Below are positions 50,201-63,690 of a DNA stretch of 64,000 nt, in pieces. The DNA is taken from the NCBI GenBank assembly GCA_943737045.1, contig CALSFV010000291.1, positions 310,001-374,000 on the forward strand, read 5' to 3'. The stretch is from Parapristionchus giblindavisi (taxonomy: Eukaryota; Nematoda; Chromadorea; Rhabditida; Diplogasteridae). The stretch's first letter is position 1, and every line of letters starts with the position of its first letter. The notes beneath the pieces are model-generated. The model made no database searches. It saw only the letters and a program-made list of their open reading frames with translations, and was not told the DNA's origin. Both the position numbers and the translations under genes were made by a program.

Positions 50201-52531
50201 AATCAATAATCAATCAGAAAATCAATCAATAATTAATTTTAAAATCAATCAATAATCTCTCACGTTTGAGGAGCGACTCGATGCACTTGCGCATGAGGGC
50301 AACGAGCGAGAATCGATCGGCGAGTGTGAGCATCGATCGTGTCTCGTCTACTGTAAGGAAAGGGTTACGGTAACGATCAATCAATAATATCTAGATTTCC
50401 CCCGAAATCAACCAATAATAGCTCAGCGTACGCGTCAGATTGGGTCTGCGAGCGTACAGACAGTCGATGAGCAGGCGGCCCTCGTCCTCCGGCACGTCCT
50501 GTATCGACACAACCTGATATCGATTGATTGATTAATTAACCATCTGATGGACGCATACGGTAGCCAATCAAAAAATGAATAATTCGGGCTAATTATCGAT
50601 TGATGGGGATACCGTACTCCCTTTTCCAATCATTCACCTCCTGCTGATTCTCCATGTATCCGCCGTAGAACAGTTGCGAGAAGTACTCCGACTGCATGCC
50701 CAGCCACTGGCAAATATCGATTGATTATGACCGTTTATCGAATGTACAGTTTACCGTACTCTATCAATCAATCTACCGTAATATAGATATCAAAAATCAA
50801 TAATTCTACAGTATACCTCCGTCGTCAAAAATCAATAATTCTACAGTGTGCCTCCTCCACCAAAAATCAATAATTCTACAGTATACCTCCTTGGACACGG
50901 AGACACTCGTCTGTTCCATCATCAGATTGCCGGTTTCGATGGGAAAGAGCGAATTGTTGGCGATGGGTCTGCATAGAGCAATCGATAATCAATAGACAAA
51001 AATCAATAATCTTACGGTAGATCAGCATCCTTTCCGGTCTCGATCGATACCCGCATCGAGTAGATGTCCGCGTCGCCGCGTTTCCGCTTCGCGCCAGACG
51101 CGGGTGCCGGTTGTCTGAATGCGATGGCTGAATGCGATGGAGTGCACTTATCATAGGTCGAATAGCTAGGTTATCGGTTCCGGTCAGGTTTTCCGATTTT
51201 TGTGAAATTTTGGCTCAAAATCCGGTCAGGTTTGGTACTTTGTAACATACCTTTCGACCTATGGCACTTATCTTGGCGGGTTTATCTCAAATCTGTATGT
51301 TCGCTGACATACAGAAAAATATATCTGAACTAATTATGTATATTTTAATTCGACAAATGAGAAGCGTACATCCCCCCATCATCCTGTTAAAACTAGAATT
51401 CGGAACCTCAACCTCACTGGTCTTATAAAGCATCGCTAGCTCCCCAGCGAGTAGGTACTATGCAAATAGATTGTTATTTTGTTTGCACAATCAAGATTTC
51501 GTCCAAGTTGATCAAATTCCACTCCTCATCTTCATATTACATCAGTTTACCGAAACGCAAAACTGTCTGTTTTGCATCCACATCTCAATTAGTCTCATTT
51601 TCTTTCCTTCCCAACCACGAGAGATGCGAGCAGAACATATTCTATGTTCAGAAGAAATATGAATATTTTGTTTCCACACAGAGAAACACTGTGCGAGTAG
51701 ACAGTCTCAAGTCAGATATGTTGTTGCCAGGGGCTAACATGTACACCAAATTCCATTCCTCATCTCCATGTTACAACAATCTCCCGCGACCCGAATCTCC
51801 CTGGCTGGCGCTCTTCAACATCAATAAATCTGATAGCATACATTTCCCGGTAGGCCAACAGCAACCCAACAACACGACGAGAGACGCGAGCGTAGACAGC
51901 ATACATACAGAGATTAATCGGAGTACTTCCCCCATCTTCCGCTTTCGTCAAGCTATCGAAACCTCGATCTCACTAGTCCTATGCAGGCACCCACAAACGT
52001 TTCCTGAACCATAAACCAATATTCAAGAATATTACCCATACACTCACATACTTCGACAATACCATCTGTGGATAGATATTTCAGCTATCGTAATCTTTTC
52101 GCGAATTGCCATTTTTTCTTTAAGTTTACTCAAATATTTGTGGACAAAAACCAGAAAACAACGAGCAAAATACAGAGAGAATACATATACTGTATTCAAA
52201 CATTTTCGGTGCCCTCACCGTTTATTTTATTTTTATTTTTGGTGGGTCTATTCTTGAAATAGCGAAGTATGATTCAGAAAATTCGTTTCACATCAAGTGG
52301 CCTAAAATTAGCATAAATAGTGGGTCAATTGCGAGGGTATGAAAATGTGTAACGTAGCTATTCGGCCTATGACCATACCTCTTGAGCACAGCTCCCGTGA
52401 AGGGACTCGTGCCCTCATTCGGCATCATCACTCCCAGATACGTGTCCATCCTCATGCACAATTCGTCCGTGTCCCCGTCACGACGCAGCGGAATGTGCGC
52501 GTCCAGCATCTGGGTTAATGAAGTTTATATC

Positions 52532-52566
<35 letters not shown>

Positions 52567-54757
52567 AATTTTAATAAAACTAAAAATAATTACATACTAA
52601 CCGGGAGTGGCGGGATATAGTATATAATATTTGCTTATTCAGAAGCGTAAGAGGCACTCCCCGAACTAATTTTAAACTCTCCGCTCTAGCAATGCTCTCC
52701 GCTTTCTTTCTCTACGAGAGAGCTTTGCCAGAGCGGAGGGTAAATATCTTTTTTGAAGTTTCTACGTACAACAAAAAAGGAAATTAATGTTACCGTAATA
52801 TCTATAGTATTAATGTAATATCGTAATATCATCTCTGATAATAAAGTATAACAATCTCACGTTGTGAACGTTCTCACACCCTAACGTCTAACCAATCAAT
52901 AATTCCTACCGTATGATTGTCCACTCCACTGGCTCGCGTCGAGACCACGTGCAGGGAGGAGCGCTGGTCCGCATCGATTGGTTGGATTGACTTGACTGAG
53001 AGATTGAGAGGGGGCACACCCACCGCACCCTTGGTCGTTTTGTCCAGTGAGAGTGACACTTCCCTAGAGATGGTAAATTCGTCGAAAAGTATGTCACAAA
53101 GTACCAAGCCTGACCGCATTTTGAAAACCGATAACCTAGCTATTGGACCTATAGGTAAATTATTTATTAAAATGCAAAATTCTAAAAAGAAATACATAAA
53201 TAAAATGAGCCATTCATAGAAGACAGGGAAAACCACTTTACTTTCACGTCAATGCACCTTCAGCATCATAGTCGCTGATATATATCAACTCTTCAAGAGA
53301 CATCGGAACTAGAATCCACCAGGATAAACGTTTTGATTGCACTATTGAAAAAAAGTCTCTATCTACTAGCGTCAATCAATACATTAATAATAATAATTAT
53401 TATATATAAATACATACCCAGAACTGTATATATCCCCAAATAGAACCCCAACCATTTACCCCCCCCCCCAACCCACTAATAATAATAATAATAATATCTT
53501 TATGTGGGTTTCATGTAAGAATGATAATGATATACATAGAGAAATGCATTAGGGACACATAAATACAATACCACAACGAGGTAGTAAGGTTTAATTAATA
53601 GATAATGATGATAAAACTTTAATTATAAAGCATAGGTAGAAATACAATTACGAAAGATTTTGACATTGGGACAAATTATGGCACTCAAGTTGGGCAAACA
53701 GCGAGGGGCAAAACGCATGATGCGGATAAATAAGTTAGACACGCAGTTGAACTCTCGTTTCGGGTTGTTGTCATGAATGATTGTTGCCACCATCCCACCA
53801 ATGTCCTTATCAGAACTGCCCATCCAAACGCTCGACTACTGATCACTATTATATCAACTCCAGGCGAATGTCAGCATAATCGAGACTACACATCCAAAGG
53901 AAGAGGGGTGCATGCGAGTTCGAAAAGAAAGAAAAGGCAGAGAAAACCCTCCCCTTACTACACACTCTTTCGCTCGTTTTTCCTTTCCATTCCGTAAATT
54001 AAGGAAAAATAATAAAAAGAATTTTCCAATGCTCTCTCGTAGACAAAGAAAGCGACAAAGTGTGGCTAGTGGGGAGGGTTTCAAATTAGCCCGGGGTGCG
54101 CCTTTAAACCTCCATTTCACAATGGTCCACTGCGGAATTGTAAATCATTATTATTATTATTATTAGAATTCTGTACCTATCAGCGCAGCCACAAGGAAGA
54201 ATTTACCGGGGCTACCTGGTCCTGAACCCACAACACCCCCACTATCACGAACACTAGCAACTTCTAGGAATACCATCTCATATGTGGCCATATGCAAGAA
54301 CCGTTTTCCAGGAAAATGTGACGTCATTTGCGTAGGCCGAGTATTTTTGGAAAACGCCTCCGCCTACGCTAATGACGTCACATTTTCCTGGAAAACGGAT
54401 ATTGCATACGGCCAATGTATATGTATCCGTATCCAGGAACGGTGGTAAGCCGTTTGCCTACAAGCGTGACGTCACAAGCGTAGGCGGAGGAGTTTTGGAA
54501 AACACAACCGCCTACGCTTGTGACGTCACGTTTGCCACTATTCATGGATACTGCCTCAGGTCCTAATGCAATAAATCATGTACCACTCACCATTTCGCAC
54601 TATCGTACACCATCCTAATCGGCAGTGTCCCCTTCGGTTTGAGTGACAGCACGAACTCGTCATCCTCCTCCTCCTCCTCTTCTTCCTCTTCAACTTCCTC
54701 CTCTGGTGCACCATTCTTCTTCGCCACTGGCTCCACCGAAGTCGCCTTGCGCTTCAT
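47283..54757 (-). CDS. BTB/POZ domain protein, 16 exons, 508 residues
   Basis: Exons (minus strand): 54591-54757, 52910-53063, 52379-52509, 51016-51114, 50887-50968, 50638-50706, 50432-50513, 50264-50347, 50061-50146, 49508-49609, 49253-49312, 48822-48926, 48225-48284, 48027-48098, 47601-47682, 47283-47374. They join in phase to 1,527 nt, start ATG at 54757, stop TGA at 47283. The N-terminus is MKRKATSVEPVAKKNG plus a Glu tract and then DDEFVLSLKPKG. A Lys/Arg patch (SGAKRKRGDAD, about residue 155) may be a nuclear signal. The BTB fold spans about 196-290: VSVSKEWLGMQSEYFSQLFY, VVSIQDVPEDEGRLLIDCLY, TRSMLTLADRFSLVALMRKC. BTB proteins dimerise and often serve as cullin-3 substrate adaptors; that role is family knowledge only. 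The C-terminal 200 residues are not recognised. Introns hold MITEs, a minisatellite and TACNGTA/ATTGATT sequence. Confidence 0.85.
47902..48015. mobile_element. CTCTCCGCTCTGGCC hairpin MITE in a BTB intron
   Basis: Between exons 14 and 15 of the BTB gene. Left GCGCAACCCCAAGCTAATTG, right TTAGCTTGGGGTGTGCCTTG. It ends 11 bp from exon 14 (its donor side). Confidence 0.8.
48586..48812. mobile_element. TIR element, TATAAAATGTACTTG family, in a BTB intron
   Basis: Left TATCGTCCGTATAAAACGCA, right AAGTGTATTTTATACGGTCA. It ends about 10 bp from the 5' splice site of BTB exon 12 (GTACGT donor at 48,821), so it sits at the start of that intron. Confidence 0.7.
49170..49245. repeat. Short tandem repeat ATACCGTATCCCATAT
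   Basis: Four to five imperfect 16-18-bp units (CCGTATCCCATATATA) in the intron after BTB exon 11. Confidence 0.8.
49715..50055. repeat. Minisatellite of about 33-37 bp in a BTB intron
   Basis: Roughly ten units of GTATAC(or G)GGTAATCAATCAAT plus AAATCCTAGTATA. It lies between BTB exons 9 and 10. The unit combines the TACCGTA and ATTGATT motifs that recur in other introns. Confidence 0.9.
50800..50890. repeat. Three 35-bp units copying a splice donor
   Basis: TCAATAATTCTACAGT(A/G)T followed by (A/G)CCTCC is repeated at about 50,795, 50,830 and 50,865. The last unit forms the real 5' splice site of BTB exon 5 (minus strand G|GTATACTG). The two upstream units, intronic on the minus strand, look like duplicated donors; the middle one has GCACACTG in place of GTATACTG. 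Confidence 0.7.
51152..51263. mobile_element. hAT-like MITE with 8-bp duplication, copy 2
   Basis: A 112-bp element beginning CATAGGTCGAATAGCTAGGT and ending ACCTTTCGACCTATG, flanked by GCACTTAT (51,144-51,151 and 51,264-51,271). It is in the intron between BTB exons 3 and 4. Confidence 0.9.
51460..52014 (+). other. Unidentified 184-codon ORF inside a BTB intron
   Basis: An open frame opposite to the BTB gene, starting MQIDCYFVCTIKISSKL. It is rich in Ser, Asn and Thr and has no recognisable domain or signal. The underlying DNA contains diverged internal repeats (AAATTCCA(C/T)TCCTCATCT at 51,514 and 51,749). Base composition is less AT-rich than the intron around it. A half TIR resembling the CATAGGTCGAATAGC end lies at 52,350-52,372 in inverse orientation, so the 51,152-52,373 block could be one larger element. 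I do not claim this is a gene. Confidence 0.25.
52647..52742. mobile_element. CTCTCCGCTCTGGCC hairpin MITE in BTB intron 2
   Basis: Left AAGAGGCACTCCCCGAACTA, right GAGAGCTTTGCCAGAGCGGA. The right outer end is lost. Confidence 0.7.
53080..53153. mobile_element. hAT-like MITE next to the BTB exon 2 acceptor
   Basis: A 74-bp reversed copy (minus strand TATAGGTCCAATAGCTAGGT ... CATACTTTTCGACG) flanked by GGTAAATT (53,072-53,079 and 53,154-53,161). On the gene strand it ends 16 nt upstream of exon 2 (exon edge 53,063). The pyrimidine/branch region of this intron is therefore partly MITE sequence. Confidence 0.85.
53620..53830 (-). mobile_element. Possible LINE 3' remnant
   Basis: The minus-strand reading LSAIICPNVKIFRNCIS resembles the LINE C-terminal end NIIICPSVKSFRKSIAS of copy B, but only over this short stretch and with unrelated residues before it. 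Weak. Confidence 0.3.
54028..54107. repeat. Partial hairpin MITE, right half
   Basis: CTCTCTCGTAGACAAAGAAA through TTAGCCCGGGGTGCGCCTTT, without the left arm. In BTB intron 1. Confidence 0.6.
54296..54545. repeat. Two hairpins with TGACGTCA and GCGTAGGCGG motifs
   Basis: The first spans 54,298-54,410 (CGTTTTCCAGGAAAATGTGA paired with TCACATTTTCCTGGAAAACG). The second spans 54,440-54,540 (CTACAAGCGTGACGTCACAA paired with CGCTTGTGACGTCACG). They share the GTAGGCGGAG centre and look like two MITEs side by side in BTB intron 1. Confidence 0.7.
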
Positions 54758-55559
54758 ACTGTAATCGATAAATCAGACAACTACCGTAACCCTCAGACAA
54801 TCCATGCGGGACGATATGCAACGATCAAAGGCGACGTTTGGGGATTTGAACAATGAACAGAACAAGAAGAACACAGGGTATTAGAACACGTTTATGTACG
54901 GTATCGATCAACGGAAATTACAGTAAATATCGGACCACGAAATAGAAATAAAGTAAACATCGGACTACTAAATAGAAATAATACCGAAATATAATAGCAT
55001 CACCTCATAAGCTAGACAAGACGAAGGAAGAGCTTAAAAATTTAAATAAACCGAGTAGTCAAGTTTACAGCTATGAGTTCTACGCGAGAAACAGCTATGA
55101 TAGATATACCGGATCGATAATCGATCGATAAGGCAGATCATGGTTAAAATTAAGCCAAAACACGGGGAAACGGGTTACTGTAGAAGCACACTATACACAC
55201 AGAGAAAAAGCTGTTACTGGGAGCACTCGTTCGGCCTTACCAGCGGCCGATTGAATCACCCGGTTGTTCACAGAAACAGACAAAATGAGTGTTCTTAAGA
55301 GGAGCACTCAAATGGCTGTAAATAGCCCGCCACCCCCCCCCCCCCCGGGCAGGCTGGTTCCTTCCCGTATTTTTGTTCCTTTCAGTTCATGACATTTATT
55401 TCGTTCTATATTAAGTTAGTTTAACTGTAATCATCATAGTGTAAGAAAGATTTATCATCAAAATTAAAAACACAACAATTCAGTGATAATTTACATCGAA
55501 AAAATGGTTTTAGCTACAACAAACAATGCGAAAAATCTGGGTGCAATCAATAACTTTCG

Positions 55560-56165
55560 TTGTCATTTGTCGTGAACGAGTCGATTGAGAGGACCCGCAT
55601 TGATGACCATAGCCCGAGTGCTCGCAACCATTGGATGAAGAAGATGCTGTAATGAAACGATACAAATCAATCGATAAATCAAACTTTAACTAATACATTT
55701 ATAATTCTTATTGAAGATGGTTTATGGCAACAAATTAATTTTTAAATGAATTCCGAAAATAAAATCAGTTCACAATTCCAGATGATTACGGTACCGTACA
55801 CTCCTACCGATAACATTGGTACAACTTTTGTTTCCATAGACCATCTCACAACAGTATACTTAAACTGAAAAAAACGGGGGGGGGGGAGCAGCCTTGGCTT
55901 TTCAATAAATGAATAAATCGATACTCACCCGAGCGCCTCCTGCCATCTTCGTCGACGATACGTCATCACTGTAGACCAGTGCACTTGGCGAGTGAGCACT
56001 GAAACGAACTTAAATCAATAAATAAACTATTAAATGTCATAAGCCAATCGATAAGCCAGAGAGTACTGTACATTACAAAACTCTTATTATGATCAACACG
56101 CCTATCGGTATCCCTTCATGTCCGCCTCCAGTCTATCTCGGTATTCGTCATACTCTTTGAATTAA
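55560..56165 (-). other. Possible 3' exons of an unidentified gene
   Basis: Exon-like pieces on the minus strand: about 55,931-55,999 (SDDVSSTKMAGGAR before a GTGAGT donor) and 55,575-55,648 after a CAG acceptor. A separate frame near 56,107-56,160 reads KEYDEYRDRLEADMKGYR then stop. They may be remains of the synthetase 3' end or a different gene. No family recognised. Confidence 0.25.
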
Positions 56166-56572
56166 GGCTGGGAATGCCCTAGGACCGGATCCACATCCAA
56201 TGAATAGAACTCCGGTACAAATTATTATTTTTTTCACATAAACCAATCAATAAAGATCAAGTACCGTACCCTTATCGAAGAATGAAGAATCGTAAGTCAT
56301 GTGAGGTCATTGCATGTCCGATGAGACCGAACCGTAGCCGCCAAAGTGCTGAAAGGGCAGAATATCACCAATCAATAATTTATTTTAGCAACAAGCATGC
56401 TAAGATTAATGATAACTTTAAATATACATCCCACAATCTCAGATTTCTGTACCTACAATACTTAAAATGCCTACAGTATCCCTCCTACCGTACTCATTTA
56501 AGTTCACGATAACACATGCCATATCTACAGTATCCCTACTACCGTAACTCCACCACTGATACTGTACCGTAC

Positions 56573-58411
56573 CTCTCATTATCGCGTCCTCCGTGCGGAT
56601 CGTAGTAGGCAATGTGCAGATTGTACACCTCGGACAACTTGTGGATGGCCTCCTCGATGACACTGACAAATGCAATGATTTATTTATATATTTATTCAAA
56701 TTATCACTAAATTCTCCTTTAAATAATATATTGCACAATTACAAAGTTGGAGCAAAATCCTACATACAAAATGTGCATTAAGTTCACTTACGGATATCCG
56801 CCATTCTCTCTCATTGCTTTGGTGGAGAAGTTCGCATGGAAACCAGCTCCGTTCCAGTCGCCAACAACCGGTTTCGGGTCCAGTGAGACCACGACACCGA
56901 AATCCTGAAAAAGTGATCTTTGAAGTCATTGATTAGTTTTTTTTTAAATTCATAACAAGCTACGTTTAACAACGGAAATTGAATTTGTGTCTAGTCAATA
57001 TTCAAAACAAAATATTCATCGGATTTTAATTTTTTTTCTCAATTTAAAAAAAATCAATAAATAATTGTTGAATAGCGATACCAACTTCGCAGATTCTGTA
57101 GAGAATGAAGCGAGCCATCCACAATTGATCGCAATGACCTCACATGGACCTACTTGGAATTCCCACTGAAAAGATCAAAGATCAAAGATCAATAATAATC
57201 CGTGTTTCAATAACATTACAGTAATACTAAATCAATGACTAATATGTCAGAGATTAGTTATATTATAGAAGTAATAGTTCAGAAGATTATAAGATTAGAT
57301 CGTAATGAAAGATTATAAATGTTTACGAAGTAAAAGACCAAAAAAATCAAAAGATCAAAGATCAAACCTGTGCAGGATGCCTGCGTACATACAGGCGCGC
57401 GCGTGTGCCTCCACAATCTCCCTACCGTATACCTTGTCCGAATCGACGCCACAGTAGTAAGGACCTGCATTGTGTGGAAGTTACGGTAGCCATATGTCAT
57501 AGGAGTACGGTAACCGCGCTGTACATATCCAATATACAAACCAACTTCAGAAATCTTGAGGTATTTATTTAGCGTAAGCCAAAATAATCCAATAAAATCC
57601 TACAAGCGCTCCCGGTTGCCTCCGCATCACTACAGAACCACGACCGTAACCCTGCAGTATACCTTGGTACCATGACCGTAACCCTACAGTATATCAGTCC
57701 CCTTAATACTACAGAAAACTACCGTGACACTACAGTATACCCTACAGTATACCTTGGGGCGCGGGATATCCTCGTCGTGGCCATCCGAGTGGATGTTTGT
57801 CCATGTCGAGTAGTCTGTACTCCTGTTCCATCCCGAACCACGGATGTTCATCTGCCGCCTAATAATGATAGATTATTGATTCATTCACAATTATCAATTA
57901 CAGTATGCTACTAATAAAGGATGTTTAACCCTTTTTAAATTGAAAGTTTCCAAATGTCTCGTTCCAAAAATGGGGTAGCACTTTTCAGTTTCAAAAATAC
58001 CGTAGAATGAAAATCGATATCAAAAACCGAATAATTTGCAGAATAATGAAACCGAATAATGATTCCCTAGCTCCTCACCTTATTCATACTTTCCATGCAC
58101 TTTGCACGATTGTTGGTGGCTGCAATCATTTAAATCAAAATCTATTATTTATGATATCATAATATTCCTATTATTATTATGTTGTTTAATCACACAAGTT
58201 TCACAACTCCGACATCTGATAATGATGCGTTAACTGCATCGAAACGCCATAAATCACCCGACTCTACTCCGAAAAGATATTATATTAGCTATGAAACTTT
58301 GATACACCAGGCCAAATACACAACAGCGTTTAATTGATATATGTAAACATACCAGTGGGTTTGTAGTTCTTGTCGAGAGTCTCACACAGTACCAACTTGT
58401 TCGGACCGGGT
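56573..58411 (-). pseudogene. Glutamine synthetase, degraded
   Basis: Eukaryotic-type glutamine synthetase (glutamate + NH3 + ATP to glutamine). Exons: 58353-58411 (PNKLVLCETLDKNYKPT), 58079-58119 (TNNRAKCMESMNK), 57753-57858 ([18 protein letters not shown]), 57368-57464 ([20 protein letters not shown]), 57086-57165 (WEFQVGPCE), 56792-56904 ([20 protein letters not shown] then [17 protein letters not shown]), 56573-56662 (VIEEAIHKLSEVYNLHIAYY then DPHGGRDNER). Metal/substrate motifs E-Q-E and N-G-A-G-x-H are present. Defects: the AGTNAEVMPAQ-type segment before WEFQ is absent and phases clash there. The WEFQ exon is 7 bp short, which shifts DQLWMARFILYRICE out of frame. Neither the N-terminal beta-grasp part nor the HET...IRIPR C-terminal part is found. 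Hence a pseudogene, or a gene badly hit by assembly errors. Confidence 0.75.
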
Positions 58412-58419
58412 CTGAAATC

Positions 58420-60660
58420 ATTACTAATTGATTAACAAAATAGGAAAAAAAAAGAATAGAACCCGTAGTCCTCCATAGTTTTTTTCAGGTCCCCAATCTG
58501 GATGAGTGACACCATAGGCCTACGAATTACATGGTATTGTGCGTATAATATATAACAAATCGTCGGTTTTCGTGATATTTGAACTATTTTAAGTTCCCAC
58601 ACACGTTTAAGCTCTAAATAAAATTGAAGGGTCTGGGGAAAACCATTCCCAGAAGCACTGTTTGGTTAATGTGAGTTGGAAAAGAGTATGAATACAAAGA
58701 AAGTTGTGCACAAATTGCATTCTAATTCTGATTAAATCATTAAAATAAGAATATAAACATACTGATAATGAAGAATAAGAATCATCTTGCAGACGTGCAG
58801 TCCACGCTGCCTGAAGACGTTTCCATTAGGGAAACTGCAATGAATAAAACGTAAACAATCAAGTTGTACTTAATGTTAACATCGCGTAAAAAAGAACAGC
58901 ACGAATATATCAGAAACTCATGCGCCTGACTCCATGCAAGATCACGGATAATTTGAGTAATTAATAGTATGATCAAGCATGGAATATATTCGAATCATGC
59001 ATAGATTATCCGTGATCATGCACTAATTTTTCATGTAAGATCACGGAAAATTCGTGCATGATCACGGAAGATCCATGCAAGATCACCAATCACGGATGGA
59101 ATGTCGAATCATGTATGACTACACTTGTATCCGTGATAATGCAAGGATTTCAACAACAAAGAATATATAAAACATAAAGAAAATAGAATTCCACGGCCAT
59201 TCAAGCCCTTAAGAAAAGTCGCTCGCTCCTCCACTAGAAGGTGGTTCCGTAGAATTTGGCAAATTGCCAAGTTTTGCTCAGTTAGCGCACGCTATTGGGG
59301 CTGCTACACAGTTCTCATTTTTTGGCGGGGATATGAAAATTTAATATTTATTTATTTTTGCATTTATAAAACGGTGATTAATATTATTCTGTTATTTTCT
59401 AAATTGTTTTATAATAAAATATTCTAATTCTTCAGAATAATGTAAATTAAAAAGATTTAACGTGAACGAAATAACAAAAACAGGAAGAAGAAATAGAGCC
59501 AAAGTGAATCATATCACTATATTAAACTAAATTAATAAATTATATTAATAAAAAAGTTTCTAAAAACTGAAAACCATCAAGAACTAACGAAAGGAATCAC
59601 ACTGTTCCAAAAATTTTTTTTGAAAATTATGTTTGAAATGCGCGCCAGTGAATTCTCACACGGAAAATTTTCAAAATTTGGCAATTTGCCATGACCATTT
59701 TTGGAGCGACCCCTTGGATGGCCGTGGAATTCGAAATAAATGTGCACAAACCGCGTCAATCAGGCTAACTGAACGCGCCAACGCATGCTTGCTTGCGCAT
59801 TCCGCGAACAACAGCTTTTTGAGTGCTCTACAGTATACTCATAAAACTGTTCAGAAATGAACACTATGAGTGTTCTTTTTAACACCCCCTGTGTCGTAAA
59901 TCAAGTTACAGCTTTTCAATTTACAGCTTTTTCTCTGTGTGTACTGGACTACTATAGGCATGAACAAGTTATGGACCGAGATGAATTGATCGATTGATAT
60001 TAGATACCGTACTCAAGGAGGGGACAGAGAATAGGGGAATAGATACTGTAGCGTGAATGGCCGAATGTAATCGATAGTGGGCGGGGCTTGAGCGAAACGT
60101 CGATAATAAGGCATAGAGTGAACATTTGGTCGGAGGGAAAAAAACGTTTGAAAAATCAATATTTGAATTTGAGCCAACGAGCAGTTTTAATCTAGCGTAT
60201 ATAGTCGTCAAAGCTAGGCAGTTAAAGACGTGGGAGAAGCAAGTAACTCGGGAGAAGAACAAAAAACATAGAATCATAAAAAGCATACCATCTGATCATT
60301 GAGAAGCCAACAAAATAAGATATACAGTACGAAAAAAAGGTTGAGGGAGCACATCAACTATACCAGGGTGGGAGGGATGATTGAATAAAAAAATCAATAA
60401 CTGGACTAGATCATGGAGCGAAAGATATGGGAGTAATACATGGATACGGTAGTGAGAAGAGAACTCGATCGATATCTAGGGACACGATGACTTCGCAACA
60501 TAAACCGTGTGGAACAAAGAACTTTCCATCGAATAGAAAGGGTGAAACACGATACTACCAAGTGAACATACCGAATGATCAAATGGAAACATAAACACGG
60601 ACAGATGGTCGAGGGACACAATTACTAATAATCAATAAACCAATCAATAGTCAAGCCAAT
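58420..60660. other. Non-genic interval with palindromic ATGATCACGG units
   Basis: Exon-like scraps near 58,470-58,525 and 58,783-58,838 could be synthetase 5' pieces but do not match the family. From 58,960 to 59,150 there are repeated GATCACGGA and TGCATGATC units in both orientations, related to 18,790-18,860. From 59,150 on nothing is recognised apart from the terminal repeat at 59,923. Confidence 0.4.
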
Positions 60661-60679
60661 CAATAAATCTATAATCGGC

Positions 60680-63105
<2,426 letters not shown>

Positions 63106-63106
<1 letters not shown>

Positions 63107-63690
63107 ACCCTTCTAATATTATTGATTGATTAACAACCTTTACATGTGCCCCCCCCCCTCAATTCGCTCTTACAGTATACCGCGTGCGTGCATCATCCCA
63201 CCATTCCTACGTTTCCGAAAACATCAATCGTTGTCGCGTCGTCTCTGTACTCTTTACTATTATCGATCCACTTTCCCCTGATTCAGGCTACGCGCGAAAT
63301 GTTCCCATTTCAAATGTTTTGTGGTGTCACGGCGGTTCAATGAAGAGAAATCCCTACATTTAACTTTGGCTTGAAGCCTCTTGCATTACGAAAAATCGGC
63401 AAAGTTGATTTGCACTGGGCGGGATTCGAACCTACGAGGTTCGGATAGATACACAAAAGCTCTACCCACTAGGCCATATCGGCATGTCTCGCGAATCGTA
63501 AAACTCGATGATAGGTCTGGTCAGAAGCGAGCGCCCAGATACACCGTAGTCAACTTTCGCGCTGGGAGAACCTAGATGTTTTAGTACTCAGTTTGCGATA
63601 CTTTCTTTTTCCGGCAAGAGCTTCTTAGTTACTATCATTGAGCGGCCGTGGGTGTGGCTACCGTATCCTGTTCTGTTGTACTACTTGTCG
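63106..63690. repeat. Duplicate of 41,077-41,310 carrying a MITE
   Basis: Begins CCTTCTAATATTATTGATTG. Apart from small changes it equals the ARID1-like 3' flank, interrupted by the element at 63,328-63,650. Its left edge coincides with the 5' edge of the RING exon. 63,690-64,000 shows no gene. Confidence 0.8.
63328..63650. mobile_element. MITE, CACGGC termini, 5-bp duplication, tRNA-like core, copy 2
   Basis: A 323-bp copy of 38,834-39,144 flanked by GGTGT (63,323-63,327 and 63,651-63,655). The unoccupied site is visible at 41,261-41,280. The minus-strand core (about 63,418-63,482) again has TGGCCTAGTGGGTA and GGTTCGAATCCC boxes. Confidence 0.9.

Larger units (their letters stand above)
55196..59941. 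other. 4.7-kb block bounded by 19-bp inverted termini and TA
   Basis: CACACAGAGAAAAAGCTGT at 55,196-55,214 is exactly inverted at 59,923-59,941. Both are flanked outward by TA. Sequence just inside also relates (GAGTGTTCTT at 55,288 and 59,868). The block contains the glutamine synthetase remnant. Either a large Tc1/mariner-ended element or two small MITEs in opposite orientation. Confidence 0.5.

Noticed and set aside
52288..52509. Independent 73-residue protein
   Set aside because: It is BTB exon 3 (52,379-52,509) read through its intron.
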